Below are positions 48,183-60,327 of a stretch of 64,000 nucleotides of DNA, piece by piece. The position numbers and the translations under genes were made by a program. The notes beneath the pieces are model-generated. The model searched no databases. It was not told the origin of the DNA and was given only the letters and a program-made list of their open reading frames with translations. Within the stretch, counting starts at the first letter, position 1; each line of letters starts with the position of its first letter. Source of the DNA: Hofstenia miamia (taxonomy: Eukaryota > Xenacoelomorpha > Acoela); assembly GCA_004352715.1 (NCBI GenBank), contig SCFE01000093.1:1402957-1466956 (forward strand). The letters are read 5' to 3'.

Positions 48183-48560
48183 ATAATTTATACCTTCAAT
48201 ATAGAAGAGAAACATGCAGAATGTAGATCATATAATCTGCAAAAAACAGTCATCAGATGCAGATAATTTCGTGAACACTTGTTTTTTGCTAAACAAAGAA
48301 ATACTTAAAAAACATATTTGTTGAAAATTAAGGTTTTTTGAACGTAATAATTTATACCTTCAACTTAGAAGAGGAACATGTAAATTAAACAATCTGCAAA
48401 AAACAGTCATCAGATGCAGATAATTTCGTGAACACTTGTTTTTTGCTAAGCAAAGAAATACCTAAAAAACATATTTGTTGAAAATTAAGGTTTTTTTGAA
48501 CGTAATAATCAATCTGCAAAAACAGTCATCAGATGCTGATAATTTCGTGAACACTTCTTT
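48183..48560. repeat. Tandem repeat, ~120-160-base units
   Basis: The block aatctgcaaaaaacagtcat, followed by cagatgc(a/t)gataatttcgtg, occurs three times (about 48235, 48389 and 48510). The first two units also contain ataatttataccttcaa. The third unit is shorter because this part is missing. Confidence 0.85.
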
Positions 48561-48772
48561 TTTGCTAAACAATGAAGTACATAAAATCATAGTTGTTGAA
48601 AAGCATTGTATAATATAGATGTAAACAATGGGGCTACTGACACTATATTTAAATTGAAAATACAAAAACACAAAAAGTTGAAAAACACTTCCTTATTCTT
48701 TCTTCTAAAAAGTAAATATTAGATATATATTTTTCGTTATCATAATTTTAAATAAAACGTAACAAGTAACTA

Positions 48773-48819
48773 ATAATAATAATAATAATAATAATAATAT
48801 ATATATATATATATATATA
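48773..48819. repeat. (AAT)n then (TA)n microsatellite
   Basis: Simple repeats. An AAT tract like this also ends the LINE tails at 13365-14175, but no LINE sequence is recognisable beside it. Confidence 0.9.
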
Positions 48820-49279
48820 ATTACACAATAGTAAGAGCAATATTAGACACTAAGAAGACTTGAAATATATTTTGTAACAAAGATCCGATTCAAGAGATGC
48901 TTATTTAATCAATTGTATAGAAGCTTAGATGTGAAGAATTTCACCATTCTTTCGTCAGTGACCAAAGCGACATCTCCAAACACCTATCTTAAATTCCGAA
49001 ATTTATACTCACCAACATCGAGCAAACATCAATAATTTTAAGATCATTATGAAAACACCTAATACTAAGATTTCTGAGGCACTAATTATTAAGAACTAAA
49101 ATAAACAAAGACTAATGAATAAACAAAGCACAACCAGCTTATTGAATATCTTGTAGTGTATGCATATTTAACAAAATTACATGTAGTGAATTGTAAATTA
49201 TACTACCACAAAATTTGTATTGACGATAATTTTAAATCGAAGCCGTTCGCATAGCATAAATATAAGAACAATAGTATCA

Positions 49280-49280
<1 letters not shown>

Positions 49281-49311
<31 letters not shown>

Positions 49312-49321
49312 ATATATATAT
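49281..49321. repeat. (TA)n microsatellite
   Basis: Simple TA repeat with ttta interruptions. Confidence 0.9.
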
Positions 49322-50217
49322 TTAAAATGATGTTAAATTGTGAAATAAAATAACCATTCTCGCTTTTCTTCCACCATTTTTGTCTCTGGCGTTTTTCACC
49401 CATTCTTTAATTATTTTTTCAATACAAAATGGATCGGGGTTTTTGTCAGAGTGCATTACTACTCCTAGTAAATTAAATTTAAATAGTATACTGCAATTAA
49501 AATTATTGATTTATTCCCTTAAATTCACAATAATGTAATTATGGCTTTCATAACTTTAACAAATTTGCTTTGTTGAAGTGGAGTTTTGCCCGTTTTCCCT
49601 GGCCAACTAAGCTTTAATGCGAAATCATTTGAAATGCTGCTAGAAAGGATATTCCGTATTTTTCCTTCAATCGTTTTCCCAGTTATATGACTGAGCTGTA
49701 AAATCTAATTGAAATAATAACATTAAATTTTAAATTTATTCATAGGGAGCATTCACTAATTATAAATCATGCTACATGTGGTTTTTTAGACGACCCCAAA
49801 CCGCCTCAAAAAGCCCAACTACGTTTTTAAATTGGAGCCTCAAGTGTAACGTAACGATTTTTGAGATACCCCTCAGAAATATATCTAATAAAACAGAGAT
49901 TGAACCAAGTGAAAACACATTAACAATGACACGTTCGACATCGAGATAAAAACAAAACCCAGATATTTAGTTTTTTTTTTCGAAAAAAGAGCTAATCCAA
50001 AATTGTTTTCATCGATCTGCCATCAGAACCTCCATCTTCATAATTTTTGCTCACAAAAATAGGAAGGTCCCCCCTCCCACAGCTTGACATATTTATTGAA
50101 TTCTCTCATAATGCATTTATATTATAAGAGTACCGATTTACTAAAATCACCATCAGTTGCAAACTGATTGAATTCTTCCACAGTACAATATTTCTGTTAA
50201 TCATCTAAATTCCACTA
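49322..50217. other. No gene recognised
   Basis: Mixed AT-rich sequence with a less biased patch at 49770-49860. No frame with recognisable motifs. Confidence 0.4.
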
Positions 50218-50296
50218 AATTTAGTAATTTGCCCACGTGGGCTCCACCATTTGCCCACAAAAATTCTTTACTGGGATACATATATATATATATATT

Positions 50297-50338
<42 letters not shown>
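50218..50338. repeat. gcccac-type fragment plus (TA)n
   Basis: Identical to 47068-47134 for about 67 bases, then a long TA tract leading directly to the Tc1-like terminus at 50339. Confidence 0.75.
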
Positions 50339-50341
<3 letters not shown>

Positions 50342-50411
50342 TACTGGCCAAAAGTTTGGGAACAATAACCTGTCTAAAGAGTGTTTTATGCTATTTCCTG
50401 GAAACTTCGTA

Positions 50412-50470
50412 NNNNNNNNNNNNNNNNNNNNNNNNNNNNNNNNNNNNNNNNNNNNNNNNNNNNNNNNNNN
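50412..50470. other. Assembly gap (N run)
   Basis: 59 N bases between two versions of the Tc1-like left end, followed by (TA)n. Confidence 0.99.
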
Positions 50471-51111
50471 ATATACATATATATATATATATATGTATAT
50501 ATATACAATACTAGTAAAAGCTTGGGAACAGTAACCTGTCTAAAGCTTGTTTTATGCTATTTCCTGGAAACTTCGTAAAATTCCATTAATTCCCAATTTT
50601 TTCTTAGAATTTACAAAAGATTCATTTAGCCAATCAAATTAACACAACTTTAGATTTACACACAATACATTTTCACTGAAAAAGCACTATCATTATAGTA
50701 TGAAATATGGTCCGTGGTAGTGAAATTTCACCAACAAAGTGTGCTCAAAATCATACCTTGTATGAGGAGAGGTACAATTATCGCGCTATAGCTGTTAGAA
50801 TGGGCGTGTCAGTATCTTCGGTATCCAGAAGTGTTACTCGCTATCTGCAACTGCAAAAATTTTTCCTCTCGCAAGCAGTCTGGAAGACCAAAAGTGACAA
50901 CCCCTCAGACTGATCATCTCATTCACCGTTACGTCGTCAATCAACCATTATCTTCATCTTCTGAAGTCAAAGCAAATCTAGGTGCGGTAATGCAGAATGT
51001 ATCAACACGCACCATTAGGCGTTTATTGAATACTACCTTTGAGCTTTCAACGTGCAAATCGGCAGCCAAACCCCGATTGTGGCATCAAGTAACGTTTAGT
51101 GACGAATCCAA

Positions 51112-51742
51112 CATTACAAGAAATTGTAGCACAAATTGTTGTAGCCCTCTAACAGCAAAACAAAATGACGTAATCAATTACGTAGAATTAAACATACTTG
51201 AAATGAATATTGTTTTATATTTTAAATGCAGTTTAAAGGGCCTCCAGTATTTAAAAATCAAATATAGATAAAACTTATCGATGAATTTAGCCGAGCATCT
51301 ACTATACAAATTGGCGGAAAAAAATTGTTTTGATCCTCTTCAATAATCAATAATTTAAGGTATTTCCCTTGTTCGCACGACTTAGCTCTTAAATTCATTA
51401 AATCCAAAATTGACTCGAGATATTCAAATTATACTGATACGATCTTTACATTATTTTGTAGTATTAGTGTTAAACAATTAGAATTGATGATGTAATTTAA
51501 CATCCGCTAGTTGGCATTCTCATGAAATTAAATTCAATTGCATCTACTTCATTTTTTCTTTATAAATTGACATATGGGATAAAATTTTTTTGCAAGATTT
51601 TGACTCGTGAACAACTATGGCTACGAAAAAATTTTTTTGCATTGCATTGTAAACCAATAGCATTTAAACAATTGATGATGAGCTAGTTAATCTATTAATT
51701 TTAAGATATATAAATTTGTAAAAAACCTCTTTCACTTACAGT
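51112..51742. mobile_element. Insertion of unknown type within Tc1 copy 2 transposase
   Basis: The transposase sequence stops after FSDESN near 51108 and resumes at KHSVYNLRRTFTWN near 51746. The ~630 AT-rich bases between them have no recognised coding content. The bases aacat occur on both sides (about 51106 and 51745), a possible short target duplication; a TA pair is also present. No convincing terminal inverted repeats. Confidence 0.55.
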
Positions 51743-51750
51743 TAAACATA

Positions 51751-52317
51751 GTGTATAATCTACGCCGCACTTTCACTTGGAATTTGATGACGTCACATGG
51801 CACTGTTACATCATACCGGCCACACCTTCGACGACCAAGAAACCAAAGAATCAACACACATTACAAGCAACAAACTGTCCGTTCAGCACCTTCTGTGATG
51901 ATTTGGGGTGCTATAACTGCGAATGGGCGTGCTTACCTGCATTTTGTTCCTCACAACGAGACAGTCACAGCCGAGACCTACCTTAAAGTTACCATGTTTA
52001 TGCAGCTTCACAGAACATCTGTACTACAACAATATGGTGCTCCTTGCCACAGCGCCAAAGTTGTGAAACAGTGGATTGCATCACAAGACTTTTGGCTGCT
52101 AGAGATCTGGCAAACTCCCCAGACCTCAACGTCATAGAAAATTGCTGGCATCACATCAAAAACTGTCTGAGGAAGCGCCATGCACGATCTGAAGGAGTAA
52201 ATTAAAGTGGTATGGTGCACAGAGATTACTGATGATTATTGTAGAAAGCTGGTCGAGTCAATGTCAAATCGCATTGCTGCGTGTTTGGCCAATAATGGTG
52301 GACATACAAAATATTAG
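51751..52317 (+). pseudogene. Tc1-like transposase, C-terminal part of copy 2
   Basis: Open from YNLRRTFTWN through GAITANGRAYLHFVP to the mutated QQYGAPC, then frameshifted. The PDLNVIENCW block and a tail like that of copy 1, ending near TAG at 52315-52317, follow. Loss of the second catalytic Asp is a clear inactivating change. Confidence 0.8.
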
Positions 52318-52470
52318 TGAGTTTTTCTGAATTAACTGTTTACTTTCTACACGGTGTTATCATATTGTTTCTACATTGCGTTATTATATTGTTTCTACAT
52401 TGCGTTGTTTAGTGTAAAATACAAAAATTTCTAAATTTGGAAAGTGTTCGCAAACTTTTGGCCAGTACTG

Positions 52471-52859
52471 TATATACTCATAAATGGGCGCGGGTGAAAT
52501 TTTTTTTAAAAGCATTAGAAAAATTCATCCGCACCCACAACACACCCGCAATTTTCTAATGCAATTTTCAAGTAATTAAGCCAAAAATGTCAATCACCGA
52601 ATTGACTTTCTATAAAATTTGTTTAATTGAGTGAGTATATCAAATATATTATATTATATAGAATTCGTATTATAATTAATATTAAGAAAAAGAAACGTAT
52701 CAAAAAGTTTCCCACTAGAAAATTCACATAATATTCATCATATTAAAGTTTTTTATGATATCTTTAATACATTTAGTTTGTATTTATATTCAAAAAATTC
52801 CAAGAATGACGCACCAATTATAATGGAGAAATAGATTCAATGCAGTGTTACTTAGATTA
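52471..52859. other. No gene recognised
   Basis: Near 52490-52570 there is a short inverted repeat, with gcattagaaaaattcatccg pairing with the segment ending ttttctaatgc. Otherwise it is AT-rich. Confidence 0.4.
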
Positions 52860-53767
52860 GTGACGCAAAATAAAATAAATGAAACAATGTATGAGAATAT
52901 AAAATCTAGTGGTGGATTTGCATGTCGTATGTAAGGACAGCAAAAATTCATAAAGCTGACATACTTTGAAGACCAATTGCATCAAATAATGGATCGATAT
53001 ATATTATAATTATCTAAACTTCTCAATATAGTATTATCTAGTTTGCCAGAAATCCGAATAAACTGCAGTGTAGAATCAGTTTAAAAGAATCAAGAACGAA
53101 AACAGCCGATCAATATTGATTATATTCACTTGATGTTAAAAGCTTGTATACCAAGGTTCTTTTAGTTGATGCTGTAGGATATGCAATATCATTATGAAAA
53201 GAACATAACACCAAACTATTTAGCTTAGAATAAGAAACCTTGAAAAAAATTGATATTAATCTGGACAAAAAACACCTTTTGAGAATTTCAAGGAAAGTTT
53301 TAATTAAAGTCAATGGTGTTGCAATGGGAAATTGCCTTGAACCAAGACTAGCAAATGTTTATATTTCAAAATGTCAACAAAAAATGAATATTGCCAAAAT
53401 AATGAGTCAATTTCATTACTATGTTATATCAATATCAGAATATAATTTTAAAGATATACTTCCTTCTTTGAATTCTTTAGATTCTGCAATTCAAATTACC
53501 ATTGAAGAAGAAAACAACAAAATATTACCATTTTTGAATATTAACATTGAACGAATAAAGAACAAATTTATGTCATCATATTGCAACAAACCAATTGATA
53601 CAAATTTAATAATTAACTATCATTCAAACGTACATTTTACGTACAAGAAATCCATGATCAAAGCTTTGATACATCGATTTTTCATGATTGATCAAAATTA
53701 CGAAGAAATTCACAAATCAATCATAAAGATTAAAGATATATTAAGACGTAGTGAATATCCAACATAG
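52860..53767 (+). mobile_element. Penelope-like retroelement, copy 3 (divergent subfamily)
   Basis: RT blocks in order: NKINETMYENIKSSGG near 52865, AKIHKAD near 52940, RPIASNNGSIY near 52975, SLDVKSLYTKV near 53128, VNGVAMGNCLEPRLANVYIS near 53310 (family AMGSPLGPxLA), then IQITIEEENNKILPFLNINI near 53485, SYCNKPIDTN near 53575 and KKSMIKALIHRF near 53645. The last 175 codons (53240-53767) are open. The catalytic YVDD box is lost: HYYVISISEY stands where it should be, and part of the flanking sequence is deleted. The sequence differs clearly from the other two Penelope copies, so it is a separate subfamily. Confidence 0.8.
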
Positions 53768-53794
53768 AAATAGAAAATAAACTAGAAAATTACT

Positions 53795-55391
53795 GTAATA
53801 ACTATAAATTTGTTTATCTCAATGCTAGAAGCATCAATTTAAACAGAAATGATTTTCTAAACTTAATAAATAGGATAGGACAAACGCAATATTCCTAATA
53901 TCGCAACTTGGTTACAGCATAACACTGATCCTAATTTGTTTAATCCTCACCGATATTATTATGACATTTTCATAAAAAACCAATTAGGTAAAGGTGGCGG
54001 GCTCATGATATTAGCTCCCAAATATTTAAAACCGGTACGTAAATTAGAATATGAATTACAACACGATATATTTGAATCGCTCTGGATAGAAATTATATCA
54101 TTTGAAAATAAATTCCNNNNNNNNNNNNNNNNNNNNNNNNNNNNNNNNNNNNNNNNNNNNNNNNNNNNNNNNNNNNNNNNNNNNNNNNNNNNNNNNNNNN
54201 NNNNNNNNNNNNNNNNNNNNNNNNNNNNNNNNNNNNNNNNNNNNNNNNNNNNNNNNNNNNNNNNNNNNNNNNNNNNNNNNNNNNNNNNNNNNNNNNNNNN
54301 NNNNNNNNNNNNNNNNNNNNNNNNNNNNNNNNNNNNNNNNNNNNNNNNNNNNNNNNNNNNNNNNNNNNNNNNNNNNNNNNNNNNNNNNNNNNNNNNNNNN
54401 NNNNNNNNNNNNNNNNNNNNNNNNNNNNNNNNNNNNNNNNNNNNNNNNNNNNNNNNNNNNNNNNNNNNNNNNNNNNNNNNNNNNNNNNNNNNNNNNNNNN
54501 NNNNNNNNNNNNNNNNNNNNNNNNNNNNNNNNNNNNNNNNNNNNNNNNNNNNNNNNNNNNNNNNNNNNNNNNNNNNNNNNNNNNNNNNNNNNNNNNNNNN
54601 NNNNNNNNNNNNNNNNNNNNNNNNNNNNNNNNNNNNNNNNNNNNNNNNNNNNNNNNNNNNNNNNNNNNNNNNNNNNNNNNNNNNNNNNNNNNNNNNNNNN
54701 NNNNNNNNNNNNNNNNNNNNNNNNNNNNNNNNNNNNNNNNNNNNNNNNNNNNNNNNNNNNNNNNNNNNNNNNNNNNNNNNNNNNNNNNNNNNNNNNNNNN
54801 NNNNNNNNNNNNNNNNNNNNNNNNNNNNNNNNNNNNNNNNNNNNNNNNNNNNNNNNNNNNNNNNNNNNNNNNNNNNNNNNNNNNNNNNNNNNNTACATTA
54901 TTGATAATGAATTCCCGGATATATTTAAGAAATCTGACATAAGCTCTCTATGTAAAAAGGCAACCCCCTAAATACACAAAATTATAGGTCCATTTGCATT
55001 GGCCACCCCTTTAGTAAACTATTTGAAAAATTATTAAATAATCAAATAAATGCATATTTGATATCTGAAAATATTCTTTCAAAAAAACAATATGGTTTTC
55101 GTAATGGTTATAGCACTCAAGATGCAATTTTATCAATATCAGAACAAATAAAATCTAATTTATTCTTAAGCAAATGTAGTTGTGTTGCACTCCTTGATTT
55201 GAGCAAAGCTTTTAAATTAATATATTATAACTTCGATAACAAATCTGTTAACTTAATAATGACATTCCTTAAAATCAACAGCAAAGAGTTATACGTAATG
55301 GTTAAAAATCAAAATATATTATAACGGACCGTGGGGTTCCACAGGGCACAGTTTTCTGAGCTATTCTATTTGCAATCTATGTTAATGACAT
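53795..55391 (+). mobile_element. LINE copy (endonuclease and RT parts, gapped)
   Basis: This begins 30 bases after the Penelope remnant. FVYLNARSINLNRNDFLNLI near 53810 marks the start of the endonuclease. GGGLMILAPKYLKP near 53995 and IFESLWIEI near 54070 follow after a frameshift. The gap at 54117-54893 removes the rest of the endonuclease. After it, IIDNEFPDIFKKSDIS and ENILSKKQYGFRNGYSTQDA near 55064 belong to the RT, with a 13-codon deletion after LLDLSKAF relative to the copy at 56195. It stops at the N at 55392. It may be two different insertions on either side of the gap. Confidence 0.8.
54117..54893. other. Assembly gap (N run)
   Basis: 777 N bases inside the LINE. Confidence 0.99.
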
Positions 55392-55392
55392 N

Positions 55393-57160
55393 TCAAAAGA
55401 AATTTGCAATGCAGTTAATAAAGCGGCACCAATTAAGTACCGCAAAGTAAAATTAACAAGAACGCAAGTTTGCTGTATCAAATGCCGACGATAGTGACAT
55501 ACATGAAGTTGTAAGTATTAAAAGAAAATTGTTTGATCTCGATCAAACAGAACCGACAACAACTAATTGGACTAATTTCGAAAAATCAAAGAGGATTATT
55601 AAGCAATTAAGAAATTAAAAATCTGCCTTAAAACAAAAAAGGTTCTTCAATAAACTAAATAATACAATGGAAATATAGCGATATATTCATAAAATTTTGA
55701 GAAAACGTAAAGGAATTTCAACTGATATTAATGAATTAAGTATTGATAACCAAACTACAATAGAAAAAACAAGAGTAATAGACCACCTAAATACAACATT
55801 TAAGGAACTTGGCAAAATCAATTTTCCCCAATATAAGAGAAAGAAAAATATTAATAAATTTACAGGAAAAACATACTTTTCTTTTAGACTCATAAAATAC
55901 AAATGAACTAGAAACCATAATAAAAACTTTAGACACAAATAAATCAACGGCATCCTATAATCTTCCAATCTTTATTATTAAACGTCATTTTCATATCTTT
56001 AGTGAACATTAACAATTCGCATTTAACCAATGCATTATTGATAATGAATTCCCGGATATATTTAAGAAATCTGACATAAGCCCTATATATAAAAAGGCGA
56101 CCCTCTAAATGCACAAAATTATAGGCCCATTTGCATTGGCCATCCCTTTAGTAAACTATTTGAAAAATTATTAAATAATCAAATAAATGCATATTTGATA
56201 TCTGAAAATATTCTTTCAAAAAAACAATTTGGTTTTCGTAATGGTTATAGCACTCAAGATGCAATTTTATCAATATCAGAACAAATAAAATCTAATTTAA
56301 CCCTAAACAAATGTAGTTGTGTTGCACTCCTTGATTTGAGCAAAGCTTTTAACTCAATGAATTTTGACATATTAAGGGACAAATTAATATATTATAACTT
56401 TGATAACAAATCTGTTAACTTAATAATGACTTTCCTTAAAAATCGACAGCAAAGAGTTATACTTAATGGTAAAAAATCAAAATATATTATGACGGACCGT
56501 GGGGTTCCACAGGGCACAGTTCTCGGACCTATTCTATTTGCAATCTATGTTAATGACATGACTCAACAGGTAAAAAACAGTAAAATTTATCAATATGCAG
56601 ATGATACATGTCTTATAAGTACTGATATAAATGGCTTTAATGCAACTAAAAATCTCCAATATGACATCGAAAATTTAACAAAATATTTCTCAAATAATCA
56701 ATTGAAAGTAAGTATTGAAAAAACACAATTTATAATATTCTCCCCAAAGACAAACAGAAATCTCACAAAAACATAGAACTTAAATTAAATAATGTACCAA
56801 TAAAGCAAAGCGAATCTATTAACTATTTAGGTGTTGAAATTGACAATGATTTAAATTTCGAACAATTCTTCATGGCTAAAATTAAAAAATGGCTTCTGGA
56901 GTTAGGTATCTTTATCATCTCATAAATATTTAAAATACGTGCCACAAACAATTAATAAGTGCACTCTGCCTTTCACACTTTCAATATTGCTCATTCCTCT
57001 TTACAAATATTAATTCAAAACATCGCATCCTCCTGCCTAAAACTCTCAATTGGTCCCTTAAATCACTCAATTTTGCACAAAAACATGGCAATGCATCCGA
57101 TTACCGATCAAAATACATAATATTATCTCTTTATTACCAAATTCATATGAATATTTTATC
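55393..57160 (+). pseudogene. LINE ORF2, linker + reverse transcriptase, nearly intact RT core
   Basis: The linker after the endonuclease runs from about 55400 (KAAPIKYRKVKLTR) to NKSTASYNLPIFI near 55940. The RT then reads IIDNEFPDIFKKSDISPIY near 56035, and is uninterrupted for 193 codons at 56195-56776. That segment includes [51 protein letters not shown] near 56503, and the catalytic YADDT near 56598. A frameshift follows, then ESINYLGVEIDNDL near 56810 and a C-terminal tail to about 57160. It repeats the RT segment of 54894-55391 at high identity. Of all LINE pieces here this RT core is the best preserved, so it is probably among the youngest. Confidence 0.87.
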
Positions 57161-58200
57161 AATAATATTTAAATTTAAATTTGGCCTGGCAGCAATTTCT
57201 GTTTTTAAAACAGCATGTTAAATTAAATAAACTTGCTATTTAGATCTCAAGCATTTGAAACGAAGAAAACTTTTACTCTAAGCAGATGCTTTTTTTGCTA
57301 GCTACAAACAACTTTTGTGAAAATGGATTTTCTTGGTGATAGCGAGAAAGCTGCAAAGAAATTACTTCATTTATTTTTCTGAGATTATTTTATCGAAGAC
57401 TTAAATGTGGTACATACTTAAAATACTTTCTTGTCCAAAATGTTACTTTTGTCCGCTACACATTATAATTACTTGCGTTATTTTTAACTTTACTTTGTTG
57501 GTAAATTTTATATCACTTAGAAATATATGTTTTGGAAATATGATTCAGTGAGGTCAAGATCTTTATAATTAGAGCGGGCTAGAAACTAGAAAGGAATGTT
57601 TTTGTGGTCTGTATTTAGAAAAATATTAATGTATACTTTCATATTTCTATGTTATTACAACAAAAATTGCTTTTCAATTGCATTTCTATGAATGAAGGCG
57701 AAGGGGTCGCATTAAATTGAAGTTCTATCCTAACCATAATCAAATATTTTTAAAAAAACGATATTTGTAGAATGCATTCAAATTGAACCTTAGGCATATA
57801 TAGGAGGACATGAGGCAATTTTTCCATCGTTTCTGTTTTTAAACATAGATCACTTGTCTCTGAAGAATATAGTAATTCATGCAAAATTTATGAAAATTTA
57901 AAACTAAAGTGGTAAAATGTTTGCAATATTTTCACAGTTTTTGGACGGATTTGCCGAGTAATTGAAAACTAAAGTTGATCAAAATTAAGATATCGACCCA
58001 CTGGACATTTCTGAATGCGCTCCTCAATTAATCATATCGTCAATAATCAAAGTTTCCGTCAAATTTTTTAATTATTTTTCCTCAATTTCTCCATTTTGGC
58101 AAGTTATTTAATGGGACAAGTTACTATTAGAAAGAATTAAGTTTATGCTAATGGAAACACATCCGGCTAAAAGCTAACAGTTGGGCCACAGCATTTTTAA
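57161..58200. other. No gene recognised
   Basis: AT-rich, non-repetitive within the window. Confidence 0.45.
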
Positions 58201-59252
58201 TGTAATGTATAAAAACCTAATAAGAATATGTATACAAAAAATCTACAAACTAACGCTTGACAAAAAATTATAACATAAACAAATAAGTAACTACAAATTA
58301 ATATCTACAATATATAATAATATAATCAATGTTTGTGTAGGTGCTCAATTTTGGATGTATGTTTTGAATCCATGAAGTGTATTACCGTCCCCTAATGTAT
58401 ATTGTTTTATTAGAAGAAATTGTTTCAATTTTTTCTAAGCTTTTTATAGATTTTTCTATTCGCGTTTCATAATCTAAATTATTCTACAATTTAGTTGATA
58501 TGTGTTGAAAGCCATTAGAATTTTATTGAAACACACACATTTTTGTGGTCGCTCATTAAATTTAACATAGTCTTTTAGGAGGAAAAGAGATGTTTGATGA
58601 GATTTGAATTATAATAAAATGGATAGCATATGCAGATAAATTGGTAGAAGGAGATAAGATGTTATATTTTTTGCGATATACTGATGATTCGTCATGCTTT
58701 TGTACAAAGTTTAGAGTTTTTATACACCAATTAAATTTCTTTGCTAGAAGCATACAGTATTTTGAATTTAGGTCAGTAAAAGAAGCAGAATGCGTGTATC
58801 AGTTGTTTATGATAATTGCTTGATATTACATTGCGTAAGTGATATTGATTGGGAATTTTTTAAGCTTTAATTCATTATCTATCTTTACTCCTAAATAGCT
58901 GACTGATTCACTTTGCTTTATTGACTCTTTATTTGTCGTAAGTTGTATATCACTTATTAGATTTCTTTGAACCTTCGGTGAAAAAATTATAAATTGAGTT
59001 TTTTCAATATTTAGGGTTGATTGTTTGTAAAATAATTGTTTAATTTTGGGGGTTTTTTGTAGCATCAAAAGCACTTTTTGCAGTACTTATTGGGCATGTT
59101 TTGTCGGGATATTGGTAAATGACGCTGTGATTAACATGTTTAATTATATCATTTACATAAATTGCAAATAAAATAGGGCCAAGGACAGTACCTTGAGCAA
59201 ACCCTCGGTCAGTCGTAATATAGCTTGATTTTTTACTGTTTAGTATTACACG
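58201..59252 (-). mobile_element. 5'-truncated LINE insertion
   Basis: Minus strand. The element starts abruptly at RVILNSKKSSYITTDRG (59252), then [17 protein letters not shown] near 59180. YPDKT stands in place of catalytic YADDT near 59105. STLNIEKTQFIIFSPK near 59005, SVSYLGVKIDNEL near 58910 and FNWCIKTLNFVQKH near 58735 follow, with a 3' end at about 58201 that matches the tail at 13600-13960. It has the usual shape of an incomplete target-primed insertion: truncated 5', complete 3'. The mutated active site and frameshifts show it is dead. Confidence 0.82.
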
Positions 59253-59327
59253 CTAGTAGTAAAGAAAAGCAGGGTAGTATATATGCAGCTTTTTCAAAAT
59301 GATCAGTTTTCAATAACTTTTTACACT

Positions 59328-60327
59328 NNNNNNNNNNNNNNNNNNNNNNNNNNNNNNNNNNNNNNNNNNNNNNNNNNNNNNNNNNNNNNNNNNNNNNNNN
59401 NNNNNNNNNNNNNNNNNNNNNNNNNNNNNNNNNNNNNNNNNNNNNNNNNNNNNNNNNNNNNNNNNNNNNNNNNNNNNNNNNNNNNNNNNNNNNNNNNNNN
59501 NNNNNNNNNNNNNNNNNNNNNNNNNNNNNNNNNNNNNNNNNNNNNNNNNNNNNNNNNNNNNNNNNNNNNNNNNNNNNNNNNNNNNNNNNNNNNNNNNNNN
59601 NNNNNNNNNNNNNNNNNNNNNNNNNNNNNNNNNNNNNNNNNNNNNNNNNNNNNNNNNNNNNNNNNNNNNNNNNNNNNNNNNNNNNNNNNNNNNNNNNNNN
59701 NNNNNNNNNNNNNNNNNNNNNNNNNNNNNNNNNNNNNNNNNNNNNNNNNNNNNNNNNNNNNNNNNNNNNNNNNNNNNNNNNNNNNNNNNNNNNNNNNNNN
59801 NNNNNNNNNNNNNNNNNNNNNNNNNNNNNNNNNNNNNNNNNNNNNNNNNNNNNNNNNNNNNNNNNNNNNNNNNNNNNNNNNNNNNNNNNNNNNNNNNNNN
59901 NNNNNNNNNNNNNNNNNNNNNNNNNNNNNNNNNNNNNNNNNNNNNNNNNNNNNNNNNNNNNNNNNNNNNNNNNNNNNNNNNNNNNNNNNNNNNNNNNNNN
60001 NNNNNNNNNNNNNNNNNNNNNNNNNNNNNNNNNNNNNNNNNNNNNNNNNNNNNNNNNNNNNNNNNNNNNNNNNNNNNNNNNNNNNNNNNNNNNNNNNNNN
60101 NNNNNNNNNNNNNNNNNNNNNNNNNNNNNNNNNNNNNNNNNNNNNNNNNNNNNNNNNNNNNNNNNNNNNNNNNNNNNNNNNNNNNNNNNNNNNNNNNNNN
60201 NNNNNNNNNNNNNNNNNNNNNNNNNNNNNNNNNNNNNNNNNNNNNNNNNNNNNNNNNNNNNNNNNNNNNNNNNNNNNNNNNNNNNNNNNNNNNNNNNNNN
60301 NNNNNNNNNNNNNNNNNNNNNNNNNNN
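59328..60327. other. Assembly gap (exactly 1000 N)
   Basis: The round length suggests a scaffold gap of arbitrary size. Confidence 0.99.

Larger units (their letters stand above)
50339..52470 (+). mobile_element. Tc1-like DNA transposon, copy 2
   Basis: The terminal inverted repeats of 25 bases, 50339-50363 (starting cagtactggccaaaagtttg) and 52446-52470, differ at one position and are flanked by TA, the Tc1/mariner target. The transposase starts at ATG 50707 (MVRGSEISPTKCAQNH), with a helix-turn-helix at MGVSVSSVSRSVTRY. It then has a frameshift at 50860, DNA-binding residues to RPKVTTPQTDH, FSDESN with the first catalytic Asp near 51095, then SVMIWGAITANGRAYLHFVP near 51890. In LQQYGAPC the second Asp has become Tyr. 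Glu is kept in VIENCW near 52133 after another frameshift. It is inactive. A second, more decayed left end lies at about 50506 after a small gap (50412-50470). Confidence 0.9.
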
